DNA of 64,000 nucleotides from Pholiota molesta (Eukaryota; Basidiomycota; Agaricomycetes; Agaricales; Strophariaceae): the NCBI GenBank assembly GCA_014925825.1, contig JACGCK010000062.1:186001-250000 (forward strand), written 5' to 3'. Of the stretch, positions 33,778 through 46,357 are shown piece after piece (the first letter of the stretch is position 1; the number at the start of each line of letters is the position of its first letter). The notes under the pieces were generated by a model that worked only from the letters and a program-made list of their open reading frames with translations, ran no database searches and was not told the origin of the DNA. The position numbers and the translations under genes are program-made.

Positions 33778-35143
33778 GGTAGAATTGCGCAAACGATGTC
33801 GACTTCGATGGGTAGGTTCGTTCGATATTGTAGGTTCATCGAAACCTTCCTTCCACTTTATAGTCACCCATGAATGCCCGTCGGGATTGTTGGTGACATA
33901 TTACAACTCCCAAGTGCGATACTTTGCTGAGTCGGCTCTCGAGGTTGCCCGAAACGCAATGGGCAGGAGAACACGTACCATGGTGGACACTTTCTTCGTA
34001 ATATTCCTGTTCAAGTTGTCCTTGTTTTTTGCGAGGGGATATCTCTCAGTCACCTGGCGATTTTCTGTTTTTGGTCATAAAACAATTCGGGAAATAAATA
34101 TCGACGAGCGGTTGAGCAAAGCGAGCTCATTTCGCTCACGTTTGCATGATCTCTGCGTTCCTGACAATCGGGAAATCTCGATGTGCTTCTCATCAATGCA
34201 TCAACCCGGATCAAATATGTGGACCCTGCAATCACGGAAGCCTGAGGCGGTGGGAGCTGGACTGACAAACGCTGGCGACTGAACCTGCGCTGAATGCTTC
34301 GAGCCGTACACAAGTGGACCAGTACAGCGATTCACATCCATACCGACAAGATTTAGAATGAGAAGCTCCAATATAACATATAGTTCAAATAGTCATTGAA
34401 AGTGAATACACCACACATATAGAAGGCTTCACAATGCCATGATTGTTGACGGTTGACCGTCGGCGTTTTCCGATGCTGTGCAACTTGAATTCTTGAATAT
34501 GACGACCAAGACGAAATAGGATGTTTCATGACCAGCGCTGATACATTCTGTCTTTGTTTTGTTGTCTTTGCGGGCGGATGCTGACAGGATGGGGTAGGGA
34601 ATAAAATGTAGTAATAAACTTCGAGCGCTAACTGACGAGGGTGGCGACGGTATAGAGATAGAACCTCAGTGTATGCTTGTGGGACCCGTCACCCGAGCGC
34701 CCACCTGTGATTACCTGCTATCACCAGCACCGGCAATGACAAGCTTCCGTGCCTTCAGACCTGCGCCGAACCTATGCGTATTTCGAGCCAAGTTGCTAAC
34801 GTTGATAGGTTACCAGCTCGGGCAGGACGCTGATCTCGGGCAAATCTCGGGCATGCTTACGAATAGGTGTAGAAGTTATCTCATGTGGGTGCCCTGTTAG
34901 GTCAGAGGACACATAATAGTAGTTCTATTATACAGCGCTGACTCCTGAGCGTTGACACATGAAGTTTTAGCATTACTGATCTTGCAGAATCAGTTCCGTT
35001 CAAAGTCAATTTTGTACAAAAGAACGGAAATGCCTCACGACCAGAAGAACATCAGTTCTGCGCTCCACTTCATGCATTTTATCAAAATACACCACATCGC
35101 TCTTTCATGGAAGTAGCAATCATACAAGAGATGCACCCATCTA
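33778..35143. other. Non-coding spacer
   Basis: 5' flank of the DUF6593-like gene and 3' flank of the MFS gene, both on the minus strand. The ORFs present (up to 172 codons, at 33764-34282) overlap on both strands and show no family resemblance. Confidence 0.4.
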
Positions 35144-37493
35144 TCATGGCACATATCGGAATTCCGGGGCCTGAAAATTATGATTCAGTATTTGACCATT
35201 ACAAAAAAATTTAACCACAAAACAAACCTTGTCCGCGAGTTCATGGGTATTTATCTTCGTTCCAGCCTGAGGCTTTCCATAAATTCGATCTCGCTTGTTG
35301 TTATCCAAGCGATAGGAAATCTATTTGAATAATTAGTAACATGGAAAGAACCTTTCCAAGATGCACGACGGATATGATGAGGGAATGACGCACCGACAAT
35401 ATCAGGGAACATAGAGCTGCTATGAACATCAAAGCGCTGGATACTGAAAAACGTTTGAAGTCAATATAAATTAGTAGAGCTGAGCTAATAATAGCAATAC
35501 CTCCAAAGCCTTTGCTGTAAAGGGAAACCGATACTTAGCCTCAAGATAGTAATGCCTTTTCAAGTAAAAAATTCAAGACATACATGTATCTCGGGCCTTC
35601 AGTCTTTGGGTATAAATGAGAACCTAGAATGCTACCGCATTGTCCGATGGCCATGAACAAGGGAATACCGGCAGCTTTCTTCGTCTCAGATCCCAAATTA
35701 TGGCCAACTAAAGTTATACATCTGCCGTTAGTAGTCATAGCAGAGCACGTCATGAAGAGGCCTTACACCAAGCAATGGTGAGTCCAATCGTCGTGTAGGT
35801 TCCGCTCGTAATACAGAATGTGGCAAAGTATCGCGCGTGTACGTTGTTTGGGACGATGATCAATAGTCTGAGGGGCATTAGCACGACGAATGGGTTGGAA
35901 AACTTCAACAGAATAACATACAATAACCGATTCCACCAATGGCACTGGAGAAAGTCATAAAGATACCTCTGCTCTGCAAACGATCTGAAGTGAAAGAGAA
36001 GGACACCATGACGATCGCGGCAACGACATAAGGCGGGACAGTTAGTAATTGGGCGAGAGCGTTAGCTGTTGGCAGTGATTAGTCCCTGTCAATAAAGACG
36101 TAGTATTGAACGAAGACATACTAAAACCCAGAGTTGCAATAATAGTTGGCAAGAATGCCCCGATAGAAGCAAGAGCGCAGTTTAATCCGAAGTAGATGAC
36201 GCCTCCCACATAGAGCTATATTAGATACTTGTGAGCATGAAACGTCAGATTCTGAGCATAGGCGAGAGCAGATTTACCCTCCAATCGCGGAATGCTGATA
36301 TGATGTGAGCTGAAGTGAAATTTTAGTGCTGTAGATTAGGAGGTTAGTTCATGTCACCTTACCTTTGTTGACCACCGCCCCATTGTCCCCGCTTGAGTCC
36401 CGATTCATCCTACTTACGGCAATCTTTCGCTCTCGTTCCGTAAGATAAACAGTAGATTCCGGTCGATTAGGAAGATAGAAATAGGTTGCACATCCCAGAA
36501 TAACGGTTGGTATGCCCTGAAGTATAACTAGACATCAATTTTTGTACTGCCGTTATATGAGTAATTATCGCACCTCAATGATAAATAGCAGCTTCCAGTT
36601 GGCAACAGAAGAGTGTATATGTTGAACGCCAAAAGCAATAAGACCACCGAACGCGCCTGCGACCGTTGCAAATCCAAACCATAGAGCAAACTAGAAAGAA
36701 ATCGGTTGATGATCTAACGACTCATTATCGCAATCCTTACTCGAAGGCCAAGTTCCTCTTTAGTATAGAAGAAGGCTAGAATAGCAACATTCAGCGTCGC
36801 TAAGGCTTGCATCGTCATAAATATTGCTCACAAAAATATAGAGTTATCACTGGTGCAAATCCTGCCTCAAATATACCAAGGACAACCCTAGCGGTCATGA
36901 GACTGGCGAAGTTGAATCCAGCCGCCTGGGAATCCAAAGGATGAACATTAGTACCGTTCCAGAAAGAAATATTCGCACCATGAGCGTAGAAGTCATGCCC
37001 CATCCTATGGCCGCACAAGCAACGTACACCTTTGGAGGAAATAGTTTTGAGCAGATAGTGGCAGGAATTTGAAATGCGATCTACACATGACATCAAGCCA
37101 ATTTGATGAGATTCATTCTCCAATAAATGGAATGACTCACATATGAGAAAAGAAGGCTGAGGTCAACCAATCGAAGAGCACCCCGGTCTTGTCACCACCC
37201 AGAGCATCCTCAGGCAGACCTTGCAATCGTGCATTTCCCAAGTTCGATCTATCCAAGGCTGAAAGGTTTGCATTAACAGAGAGTAATTCGACAAGTGACA
37301 ACGCACATGCAAATAGGTAAAGCAGGCAGGTTATAGGAAGGATTCGTTTGTCGAGCTTCCGAACGAGCCGTTTCTCCTCCAAAGAGTTGGCAAAGATTTC
37401 TGGATCTTGAGGATCCCTGGACGCATCCTCGAGTTCGGAGGTCTGGTCGAGCTTTTCATTGGAATCTTTCATTAGTTTTGGTTGAGAGGACAT
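35144..37493 (-). CDS. MFS transporter, Tna1/Dal5 (anion:cation symporter) family
   Basis: Twelve-helix plasma-membrane carrier. From the start at 37493 the acidic N-terminus reads into EEKRLVRKLDKRILPITCLL and, after an intron of 54 nt (GTGCGT...TTTCAG), LDRSNLGNARLQGLPEDALG, the hallmark first-helix region of the nicotinate/allantoate permease family. Later segments are IPATICSKLFPPKVYVA, FASLMTARVVLGIFEAGFAP, LYFYLPNRPESTVYLTERE-type linker pieces in several short exons, and a hydrophilic tail (YRLDNNKRDRIYGKPQ, EFRYVP) ending at 35144. About ten introns are present. Family members import nicotinate, allantoate, pantothenate or similar organic anions; the substrate cannot be inferred from position. 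Confidence 0.82.
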
Positions 37494-38836
37494 AACAAAG
37501 AAGAAAGGTGGATGTTAGGGACCTCTGAGAAGTGGAACCCCAGCCGATTAGTCTTTATATATATTACACAACTGTGTATACGATGGCTTGGCGCTCCGAC
37601 ATCGGATGAAATAGACGCTATTTCCAGGTTATTTCCAACTACAGTCTCTTGAAATGCAAAGTACAGAAGCCGTTGGCACCCACAACAAGGTGTTGCGTAG
37701 TAATTTTATGGTATTTTGAATGTACTGCTCACCAAGGTGTAAGGAATCTGGGACTTCATTTGCCTAAATATCGCGCCTAAAAACAGACACTGCCACTGAA
37801 CCTTCTTGCAAGTTAGGGGCAGAACCGAGCCTGGGATGGAGCGGATAGATCTTGGTGTGCCGGTAGTGGTCGTACAGTGGCAGATGAATACTACTGATTA
37901 ACTTAATAAAATCATACTGTCAACTTGGGATAAGTCGAGTCCCGTGGTTGGTATCAGTGGGAAACTAGCAGCTATTTTTGGATTACATTCCAACCTTCCT
38001 AAATTTACGATTTCATGTCCGAAGCGACCTCTCCCAGCTGATTCACTCTACCGTTCTTCCAGTTTGTGCTTACACTGGATAGCTACTCACGCTTTCGCAG
38101 CAATATCTACCATGTGTGCTGGCCATCGCGGCGACACGACGAACGCTCAAACGTTCTGGAAAGGTAATGGTGGCCAATGGCCATGGAGGGTGACTAGACG
38201 AATATAGATCCGATAAATTAAAACAAGGAAAATAGCCACGCAGCCCGTCACGCGCCATATGTATACGGGTTTCCCTCCGGTATAGTGCTTGAGATGGTTC
38301 CTGCAGTTGCAGTCATCTTCACTTATGATTCTCATACAGCAAGTAGCATGAATAGATTGATGAAAGCTGCCTAAATTTAAGGCAGAAACCCAACGAAAAG
38401 GCAAGTACATACTACATAAGCCGAAGAAGATCATTCTCCTTGGGAAGTTTCATATCAGCGAGATTTAGAAATGTAACAGACAAGCGCCGGACAAAAAATT
38501 GCTTCAACTTGAGATATACTTATATAAAACCAGATACGTGTTAGTGCGAAGGCGCCAAGGGGTTCAAACTTTTACAAATTCCCAGAAATGGCAGTGATAA
38601 TTCGTTTCACTGTTATCTCCCTTTCAATTCAGAGCGCTAAAATTGCAGGAGAATCCCCTAGGTCGCCGCTCTTGTCCGTAGTTGAATTCAATGCATTTGC
38701 ATCAACAGCTGTGCTGTATGTGACCGGGGTTTAATGGAACACTCGAACGGCTCTTTGCGACTAGATGATTTTTTTGAGTGTTACATATCATAGCAAGCAA
38801 GCAGCAAAGAATTGAACATACCTAAGGATTCCCACA
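37494..38836. other. Spacer with one unrecognised ORF
   Basis: 5' flank of the MFS gene (AT-rich, TATATATA near 37556) and 3' flank of the P450 gene. A 95-codon ORF on the minus strand (38147-38434) has a hydrophobic stretch (GCVAIFLVLIYRIYIRLV) preceded by CNCRN. It might be the end of a small membrane protein but has no recognisable partner exon. Confidence 0.35.
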
Positions 38837-40883
38837 TTAACGTACGGGGTCGATTTCAATATCGCGGCCATGCTCGTCTTTAGCCTTCCGATATTGAAAC
38901 AAGCCAGGACCGAGGCGATTAGAGCCACATCTTGTGAAGAGAAAAAAACAAAGAGAGAATGAGCTATTTGCCATAACTGGAGAAGACGACTTACCGTCGA
39001 GCTCCCGACGTATTTACCAGGACAGACTCTGCGTTAAACACCACCAGCGTCAGGTATGTAGATTCAACGAATGAATAGGTAGAACTTATTACCTACGCCC
39101 ACACCCATAAACGAGCGAGAAGTCGGGAGTTACTAATGTCCCGTCTTCATTAAGATGTCTTTCAGGCTTGAAGAGAGAAGGTTCAGGAAAGACTGCCTCG
39201 TCATGAGTCATCGCCCTGTAAGTCATGCAAAAAGAAAATGTTTAATTAGGTGGGCATGTGTTGTAAAAAAAAAAAAAACCATGTATTTATCAGAATAACA
39301 GCATCTTGCGATCAACGGAATGAGCGACGCCAAATTTCTTCCTTTATACACATACCTTTCGGGATAAAATACCCCTTATACCAGTCATCTTCAGAGACTC
39401 GATGTGGGAGTAAGGGGAGAGGGGGGTTCCACCGCATAATCTCGCGATAGACAGCCTCGACGTAGGGGAGCGCACTTCGATCTTCAAGAATGGGCAGGCG
39501 CTGCGAGCCAATGACACGGTCGATCTCCTCTTGCGCTTTCCGCTGGACCTCGGGGTTAAGAGCCATGAGATAGAAAAAAGTTTCAGAAGCTGATATCGTC
39601 TAGAAGTGCAGTCGTAAGTTTACATTGTATGATCAACATATAATTTATCTTACCGTGTCGGAGGCACCTGTGAAGATAAAATTACGGTTCAGTAGTACCA
39701 ATCAGAAAAATATGGTAAAAGAAGATACTCGATACATACCGCTATAAACGGTAAATGCTACACTTTTTATAATGCGCTCTTCCTCTTCGGTTGCCCCGAT
39801 AGTCTGCTTGATTTCGAGAAAATCCGAAACCAGCGACGGGGCGGCGGTACCGTTAGCCTAATATAATGAAATCAGCAAGGACCACCCCAAGTTGAGCGTT
39901 ATTCATCCTTTCCGACTCACCATACACTCCTCAACGTATTCCATCGGGATCCTCTGCGCCTCCTCACTATACTTCCGCGCCTTCTCCGCCAACTTCCTGG
40001 ACGACGCACCTGGGAACCAGGGCGGTACGTGGCGCAGGAAAGGGAAAATGTTGATTAGACTCGCACCTGGGACCGCCAGTCCGGCGGCGATGACGGTGGC
40101 GTTGTTCGCAGCGGCGATGCACGGGTCGTCGATCGACTTGACGTCGTAGCCGTACATCGTCAGCATGGGGATCGATATCGAGAGCCTGCGCGGGAGATGT
40201 TTGAGTATGCTCTTGGAATCAGGGTGGGTTAATGGTTGCGCTACATTTGGCTGTGGTAGTAGAATTTGTCTGGGGCTTCGAGGAGGGCGAGCAGCAGGTC
40301 GTGGACCTTTCGCAGGATGATGGTTCGTAGTTTTTGCTTGCCTCCCTACCAAAATTCTTTTTGCAGATCATACGGTGGCGGAGCCATAATCTCCACTTTG
40401 ATACAGAGCAAACAATTTATCCCATCCCATGCTTGCGAAGGGAGATAAAACGTCAGATGTGAACAGGGGAATGAGTTTCGCGCACTTACATGTTGATAAT
40501 CGGAAGGACCGGTCTATCAGAGTACTTCGCACCCCGTCGGTCGATTAACTCTTCTACATCTTGCCAGTTGTTAAGGATAACAACGTGATTGCCCAGTGCA
40601 CTGGCGTGGAGAATGTCGCCTATAAACGAGAGGAGTCGGTACGGACAAAGAAGAAAACACAGCAAAAAAAGGACTCACTGTTATATTTTGTACCCCAAGC
40701 GACATATTCCTCAGCAGGATTCACAGTAGGGAAGTCGAACGTATTCCCGAAGAACCATTTCGGTTCGGGGCCAGGAGGGTAAGGGCTTCGCTTCCCCCTC
40801 AAGAACAAGCAGTCATATGCATATTTAGATAGCCCACCGACCAGCAGGGCAAGAGCAACTGGCGCCCAGAGCTCATGAAGCAT
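38837..40883 (-). CDS. Cytochrome P450 monooxygenase, frame-disrupted
   Basis: Membrane-anchored haem-thiolate oxygenase (CYP64/OrdA-like appearance). The N-terminal anchor LWAPVALALLVGGL is followed by the proline hinge YPPGPEPKWFFGN. Then come RRGAKYSDRP, the helix C WxxxR motif, KVHDLLLALLEAPDKF, an I-helix GASDT, ExxR in YVEAVYREIMRWNPPLP, a 25-nt microexon (39280-39304; VILINTW), FKPERHLNEDGTL, and the haem loop YGCGRRVCPGKY (Cys ligand). Single-base losses are suspected at about 40387, about 40345 and about 38889, and the segment after helix C is shorter than usual. The gene ends at 38837. Substrate unknown; no clustered biosynthetic gene adjoins it, so a xenobiotic or lignin-derived-compound role is only a guess. 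Confidence 0.78.
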
Positions 40884-43098
40884 TGTTATACTTTGAGTGC
40901 AGAAGGGAGAGAGTCGATCGAAAAAGAGGTGGGCAGGGCGAGGTCAGCAGTGCACAACTTAGACTACTCTTTATCGCCTCTGTAAGCCATGCGAAGACGC
41001 GGATGTAACTCTTCAAGTTTCAAGCTTCAAGTTCCAACAAGATTCTTCGTGTTAAGTAGGTGATGATCGCGGCGGCGCTGCTTCGCTTCAAATTAGCGCA
41101 GAAATAAATTTAAACGAGCATGCAAGGTAAAGTACCAGTACTGTCCAAGTAACTTTAACCAACTGAAGCATGAGACACATCGGAGCATAGTGTACACTCC
41201 GATGCACCATGCATTCCTGACTATATGAACAAGCACTGCTGGCCAAGACATATGAAGCGGGTCCTGCTCCATGCAAATCCGAGTTGGAAGAAGAACAAAG
41301 AGACGTTCTGATGTCCGAGCGCAGTGATAACCAGGCGGAGTTTCATCAAAGCTCCAAGTCCACTTTATAATAAAAGCGGAGCGGATGAGCATCGCAAGTC
41401 AGTCAATACCAGTTATCCAATGTTAGTCGACCAGACGTTCATCAGAAGCTCATGTCATTCAAGTCGCAATACACGAGAACCAGATGCACGCGCCGCTGAC
41501 ACGACTCCAAGTCCACGAATCCAGAGGCAACGCGCGCAGCGCGCAGCCCAACGCATTGGCGCTGCAGACATCAGATCAAGCTCACCAAGCTCAGCCCGAC
41601 TTGAATTCAATTTCCTGCGTGATCAGACGCTCTAGGCTTACGGCCCTTCCACCTCCATTCGGCCGGGATGATGGCGGTATGTATGCTATCGTGCACGAGG
41701 GCCACAATTAGGGCCTAGCGCTCCCATGGCCATGGGATTTCGATGCAGCTGGACGCCTCCCGAACCGCTAGTTACCAGTCCAGATCAACACTAGCAGGAT
41801 CAGAGAGGTTTGCGCGACCAATGCGCGACATACCTGGAAATATTTCCGGATGGATCAGTGCATGTGTCGAGAATCCAATCTGGCCCCACTTCGCGTCGGA
41901 TTGTATTGCAGGTTGGGATATGGGATCGACATTGCACCGGCGACCCACGAGGGATCCCACTAGGAATCCGCGTGCCTTGATATACGTCCAGAGGGTGGAA
42001 CTGGGGGTAATTCAGGCTCGGAGGAGGGTCGATTCGGCGTCATGAAATTGTCCACATCGGACTCTACTAGGATTTGGCGCTTAGCGCCTGGCCAGTTTCC
42101 GATATGTAAACACTCGATGTATTCGGCATGAGCGCTAATTTCGACCGACTGGCTCGGGATTTAGAGCCTTAGAGGGTGAAAACAGGACATGGAGGGGGGG
42201 GGGTGCGATTATTGATGCTGATGAATGAAGAAAACCGAGTACAGTTCAGTTTTGTGTAGAATCTGAATGTCGCATGCGTACTCATTCACAATCTGGCCAT
42301 AGAATCAGTGGAGTCGTTCGGGGGTACTGACAGCATTAGTGGAATCTGGATAAGTAGCCGGCGAGAGCGAAAAAAGACATACGAAAATAAGTGGGATGAT
42401 GACGGATTGAATATTATTTTGATGGATCCTCGAACAAATCTTTCCAAAGTTTGGGCTTGGATTGGGCAGAGTTGCAATTCGTAACCTTTTGATAAAAAAC
42501 GAAAGATCCACAGACACACTCCAGGATCCCAAATCACGGTCAAAAATTACGCTATGAAAAATAACAGTAACTATTCTGTTTTCTTTTCTTTCCTGTAATC
42601 CTATATACGCATCAACATCCATGCAAATATGCATTAGCTCAGCGCGCCGAGCCTTCTTATGCGCGTCCCGATTGGCTGCGGCGCCCATCACGACCGTCGA
42701 CGAGCGATCACATGACCAATATTCTAAAAATGCGCGAAAAGAAAGAAAGAAGATGACCTGATTTTAGAAATAGACAGGGAAAAGGGCGCCGACATAAAAA
42801 GTCGGCTCATTAGTCGTCTCCTGACGGTTTCCTTCAAAAGCCCTCTCCTTCGTCTCACCACCGTCCATACCCCTCCTCCCGCCTCCCCTTTATATATATG
42901 TGAGTTTCGACTGCCTTTTTTGGTGCGCGAGGCGTGGTAGTGTGCTGCTTGATATGCAGTTGGGATGGGTCGTGCGGGATGCCAGCAAGAACCGCCAAAG
43001 AGCAGTTTTTCGCTTCCTATTTGCTTTTTCAATGCGACGGAAGGCATACAGTGCTAACCAACACCTCGTTGTATTCACAGCCCACCACACAAAATAAT
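40884..43098. other. Gene-poor spacer upstream of P450 and ERG6
   Basis: 2.2 kb between divergent genes. It contains a run of at least nine G at about 42189 and pyrimidine-rich leader sequence just before ERG6. No ORF over 130 codons and no repeat family were found. Confidence 0.45.
42891..43080 (+). promoter_or_regulatory. TATA element and probable 5' UTR intron of ERG6
   Basis: TATATATA at 42891-42898 is followed immediately by a GTGAGT donor (42900) and, before the ATG at 43099, by a TTCACAG acceptor at about 43080. The interval may be an intron in the leader; alternatively the TATA tract is the promoter and the start site lies within the interval. Confidence 0.35.
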
Positions 43099-44401
43099 AT
43101 GTCGTCCACCGGGGTTCAGCGCAAAGACGGCCGTGTCGAGAGCCGCGTCGACAACTACACCAAGTTCTGGAAGAAGGATCTGTCGAATGAGCAGGAGGCG
43201 GATAACGCGAACCGTTTGGACAACTACACCGAGGTCGTCAACGGTGAGTTGCACCCACCCCACACGGCAGTCGCTCCTACGTGGCGGCCCTTATACACAC
43301 TGCCTATGCACATTGCTCATACTGTTTCTCCTCCCGCTAGGCTACTACGACGGCGCCACGGAGCTGTACGAATACGGCTGGTCGCAGTCCTTCCACTTCT
43401 CGCGCTTCTACCGGGGCGAGGCCTTCCTCGCGTCGCTCGCGCGGCACGAGCACTACCTCGCCGCGCAGATGGTGCTGCGCCCTGGCATGCGCGTGCTCGA
43501 CGTCGGGTGCGGCGTCGGCGGGCCCGCGCGCGAGATCGCGCAGTTCACGGACGCGCAGATCATCGGGCTGAACAACAACGACTTCCAGATCCAGCGCGCG
43601 CGCAAGTACACGAAGAAGGCGGGGCTGGAGGGGCAGGTGACGTTTGTGAAGGGGGACTTCATGAAGCTGTCTGAGCAGTTTGGGGAGGGGTACTTTGATG
43701 CGGGTATGCGTGTCTCTTACAATTGTCTTTGATTGGTTGTTGATGGTTTTTGGTAGTTTACGCCATTGAGGCTACTGTCCATGCACCTTCGTGGGAGGGT
43801 GTGTATGGTGAGATCTTCAAGGTGTTGAAGCCCGGAGGTGTCGTAAGTACAAGCTCAACCTTAAATCCAACGAGATGCTAACATGAATACAGTTTGGCGT
43901 CTACGAATGGTGCATGACTGACACTTGGGATCCCTCGATCCCCGAGCACAAGGAGATTGCACACCAAATCGAATTGGGCAACGGTATCCCCGAGATGCGT
44001 CCTCTCCAGATGGCGCGCGAGGCGCTGAAGACGGTCGGGTTCCAGATTGAGCACGAGGAGGACTTGGCTGCGCGCCCGGACCCCATCCCCTGGTATTACC
44101 CCCTCGAGGGCGATATCTCCAAGGCGCAGACGTTGTGGGATTACATCACTGTCTGGCGCATGAGCTGGAGTGGGCAGCTTGTGAGCCACAATGCGATCCG
44201 GGTGATGGAGTGGTTCGGGTTTGTGCCCAAGGGCACGCACGATGTCGGCGAGTCGCTGAAGGTGGCCGGGGAGTCGCTCGTTGTGAGCGGCCAGAAAAAG
44301 GTGAGAAAGTTTGGTGTTTGGACGTGATGCATGGCTAACGGATTTTTGTGCAGCTCTTCACACCCATGTACCTGGCCGTGAGCCGGAAGCCCAGCAACTA
44401 G
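43099..44401 (+). CDS. ERG6: Sterol 24-C-methyltransferase
   Basis: SAM-dependent enzyme that methylates C24 of zymosterol-type sterols in ergosterol synthesis, at the ER and lipid droplets. Five exons, 43099-43243, 43341-43703, 43757-43842, 43893-44300 and 44354-44401, join cleanly to 349 aa, the usual length. Signatures: [14 protein letters not shown] (conserved sterol-binding region I), [15 protein letters not shown] (SAM motif I), [33 protein letters not shown] (region II), [10 protein letters not shown] and LKPGGV. All introns are GT..AG and no base appears missing, in contrast to many neighbours. Confidence 0.95.
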
Positions 44402-44554
44402 ATGGATTTGACGTTTTTATATGCTTTTATACTACCATATACCATAGTACCCTAGTTAGAAAATAGGATTTGATTGCTATAATGGGTGCAACCCGGCAAG
44501 TTCCGAGTGGGACGAGATTCGGTGGTTGGATTTGCGTCGAGTTCCTGGACAGAG

Positions 44555-46357
44555 ATGTCGAGCGATCCCAGGGTACACAAGCCCCGTCTGCCGAAAGCCT
44601 ACAGCGACCAGCAGCTCGCCTTTCTCAAGAGGTCAGTGCGCACCCGTCCCCGCCACCCATCGCTCACCCCCTCCCAGCAGCCTCCCCGAGTTCGAGCGCC
44701 GCTCCCAGGGCTCCATCCGCGGCGACGCCAAAAAGTTCGCCCTCGAACGGGCCCAGGATTTCATCGTCACTTTCGGCCTCCCCGACGAGTTCGTCGGCGT
44801 CGAGGAGCCTGAGTCCCGCTTCAAAGAGGTCCGTGCCCCCCTCGCGATCCCCCACACTGACACTGACCCCCCGCCCCGCCACGTCAGCAAATCTACAACT
44901 GGTTCAAGAACACCGTCGGCCGCACCCGCCGCAAGCTCGAGGGCCGCCCGCGCTCCGCCAAGAAGGCCGCTGAGAAGAGCAAGCAGCATGCAGCCTCCGC
45001 GAACGACGGCGGGGCCGGGGCCCACCCGCGCATGGCGATGATGCACCACCCGGGGGCGGCGGCGGCGCTCACGGGCGACCAGCAGCAGCTCGCGTGGGGC
45101 GCGGGCGTGGGCGCGGCGGCGAACGTCGTGCCCTATGCGCATGCGGAGGGCAGCAGCACAGGGAGCCCGGTGAACCCGAGCCAGACGATCATCTCGCCGA
45201 TCCAGTACGGGGGGCTGCAGCCGAGCTCGTCGATGAGCACCGCCCTATCTACCCCGACCACGTCCCACGCCACGACGCACCCTGCGTCCCACGCCCCCGC
45301 GCACCCCAGTGCCCACCCCGCGAGCCACAGCCAGCCCCACCCCTCCGCGCACCCGTCCGCCCACGCAGCGGCGAGCCACGCCGCCGCGCACAGCGCGAAC
45401 CACGCGCACGGCACCCCCACGCAGCACCTCTCCGCGCTCAGCCTGAGCATGACGCGGAGCACGCTGCGCGAGTCCTTCCTGCAGGGCCTCGACGCCGCGA
45501 CGCTCGCGAACTGCATCCAGTCCTTCGTCGCGGGCCACCCCTCGCCCACGCCGCTCACGCCCGTCGTCGACGCGCTCTTCGACGCGATCTCCGCGGACGC
45601 CCCGCCCGGCGCGTTCAGCCGCGACCCGCACCCGTACCTCCGGAGCTTCCTCGACGCGTCCGCGTACTTCCCCGGCGCCATCGTGCACGCGGGCGTCGCG
45701 GGCCCGCTCGCAGGCCCGCGCGCGCTGCAGATGCAGATCCGCAAGTACAGCACCTGGGCGCCGTCCGCGCCCCCGCGCTCCGCGGCCGCCGCCAGCGCCA
45801 GCACGCCGGCCACACAGCAGCAGCAGCGCGGTGGCGGCGGCGCCCCGCCCGCGGCCGCGTCGTCCTCCGCGACGTCGCTCTCGGACGAGATGCAGCGCAT
45901 CGCGAGCGACCGGCAGCGGCGGAAGGACCACATCCAGTGGGCGCGGATCCACGCGGCGGCGCTCGAGCTCGGGATGCTGAGCATGGGGCGCGTGGGCGAG
46001 TCGGACAACAGCGGCTACGCGTACGCGATGGGGCGCGCGTTCTCGGAGATGATGGCGCGCGACGCGGTGTGGGAGGCGGACGAGGTGGAGTGGGTCGCGG
46101 GGATCTGTGTGCTGCGCGCCGTGATACGCACGGCGATGCGTGGCGATCGGCGGCAGCGGGATGAGTATGATGAGCTGCTGCGGACGTATGAGGGACGGTG
46201 GAAGGAGATTAAGGATGAGGCGAGGCAGGCGGTCGTTACGGTGCGTTGGGCTTTTTTTGTTGTGTGATGATCGTGCTGATTGGCTTTTTGGGTGGATAAG
46301 GAGGTCTTGCTGTCTGCAAAGGACGATCTGGCAAGACTCGACGAGTCGCTCTCGTAG
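44555..46357 (+). CDS. Homeodomain-like, His/Ala-rich nuclear protein (putative)
   Basis: Four exons, 44555-44631, 44681-44828, 44888-46240 and 46301-46357, join in frame to about 544 aa. Exons 1 to 3 encode a helical region with IYNWFKNTVGRTRRK, which resembles the recognition helix of a homeodomain (WFxN followed by basic residues) though the upstream helices do not match a standard one. A long low-complexity region follows, rich in His, Ala, Ser and Pro (about 45250-45430), then helical segments (TLRESFLQGLDAATLANCIQ, DALFDAISADAPPG). The C-terminus has a small helical exon ending at 46357. A DNA-binding or scaffold role is inferred only from the WFKN helix. GC content is markedly higher than in flanking genes and long antisense ORFs mirror it. 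Confidence 0.6.

Noticed and set aside
38837..44401. A sterol or secondary-metabolite cluster of P450, MFS and ERG6
   Set aside because: The P450 and ERG6 are separated by 2.2 kb of non-coding DNA, lack a backbone enzyme, and ERG6 is a housekeeping gene; proximity looks incidental.
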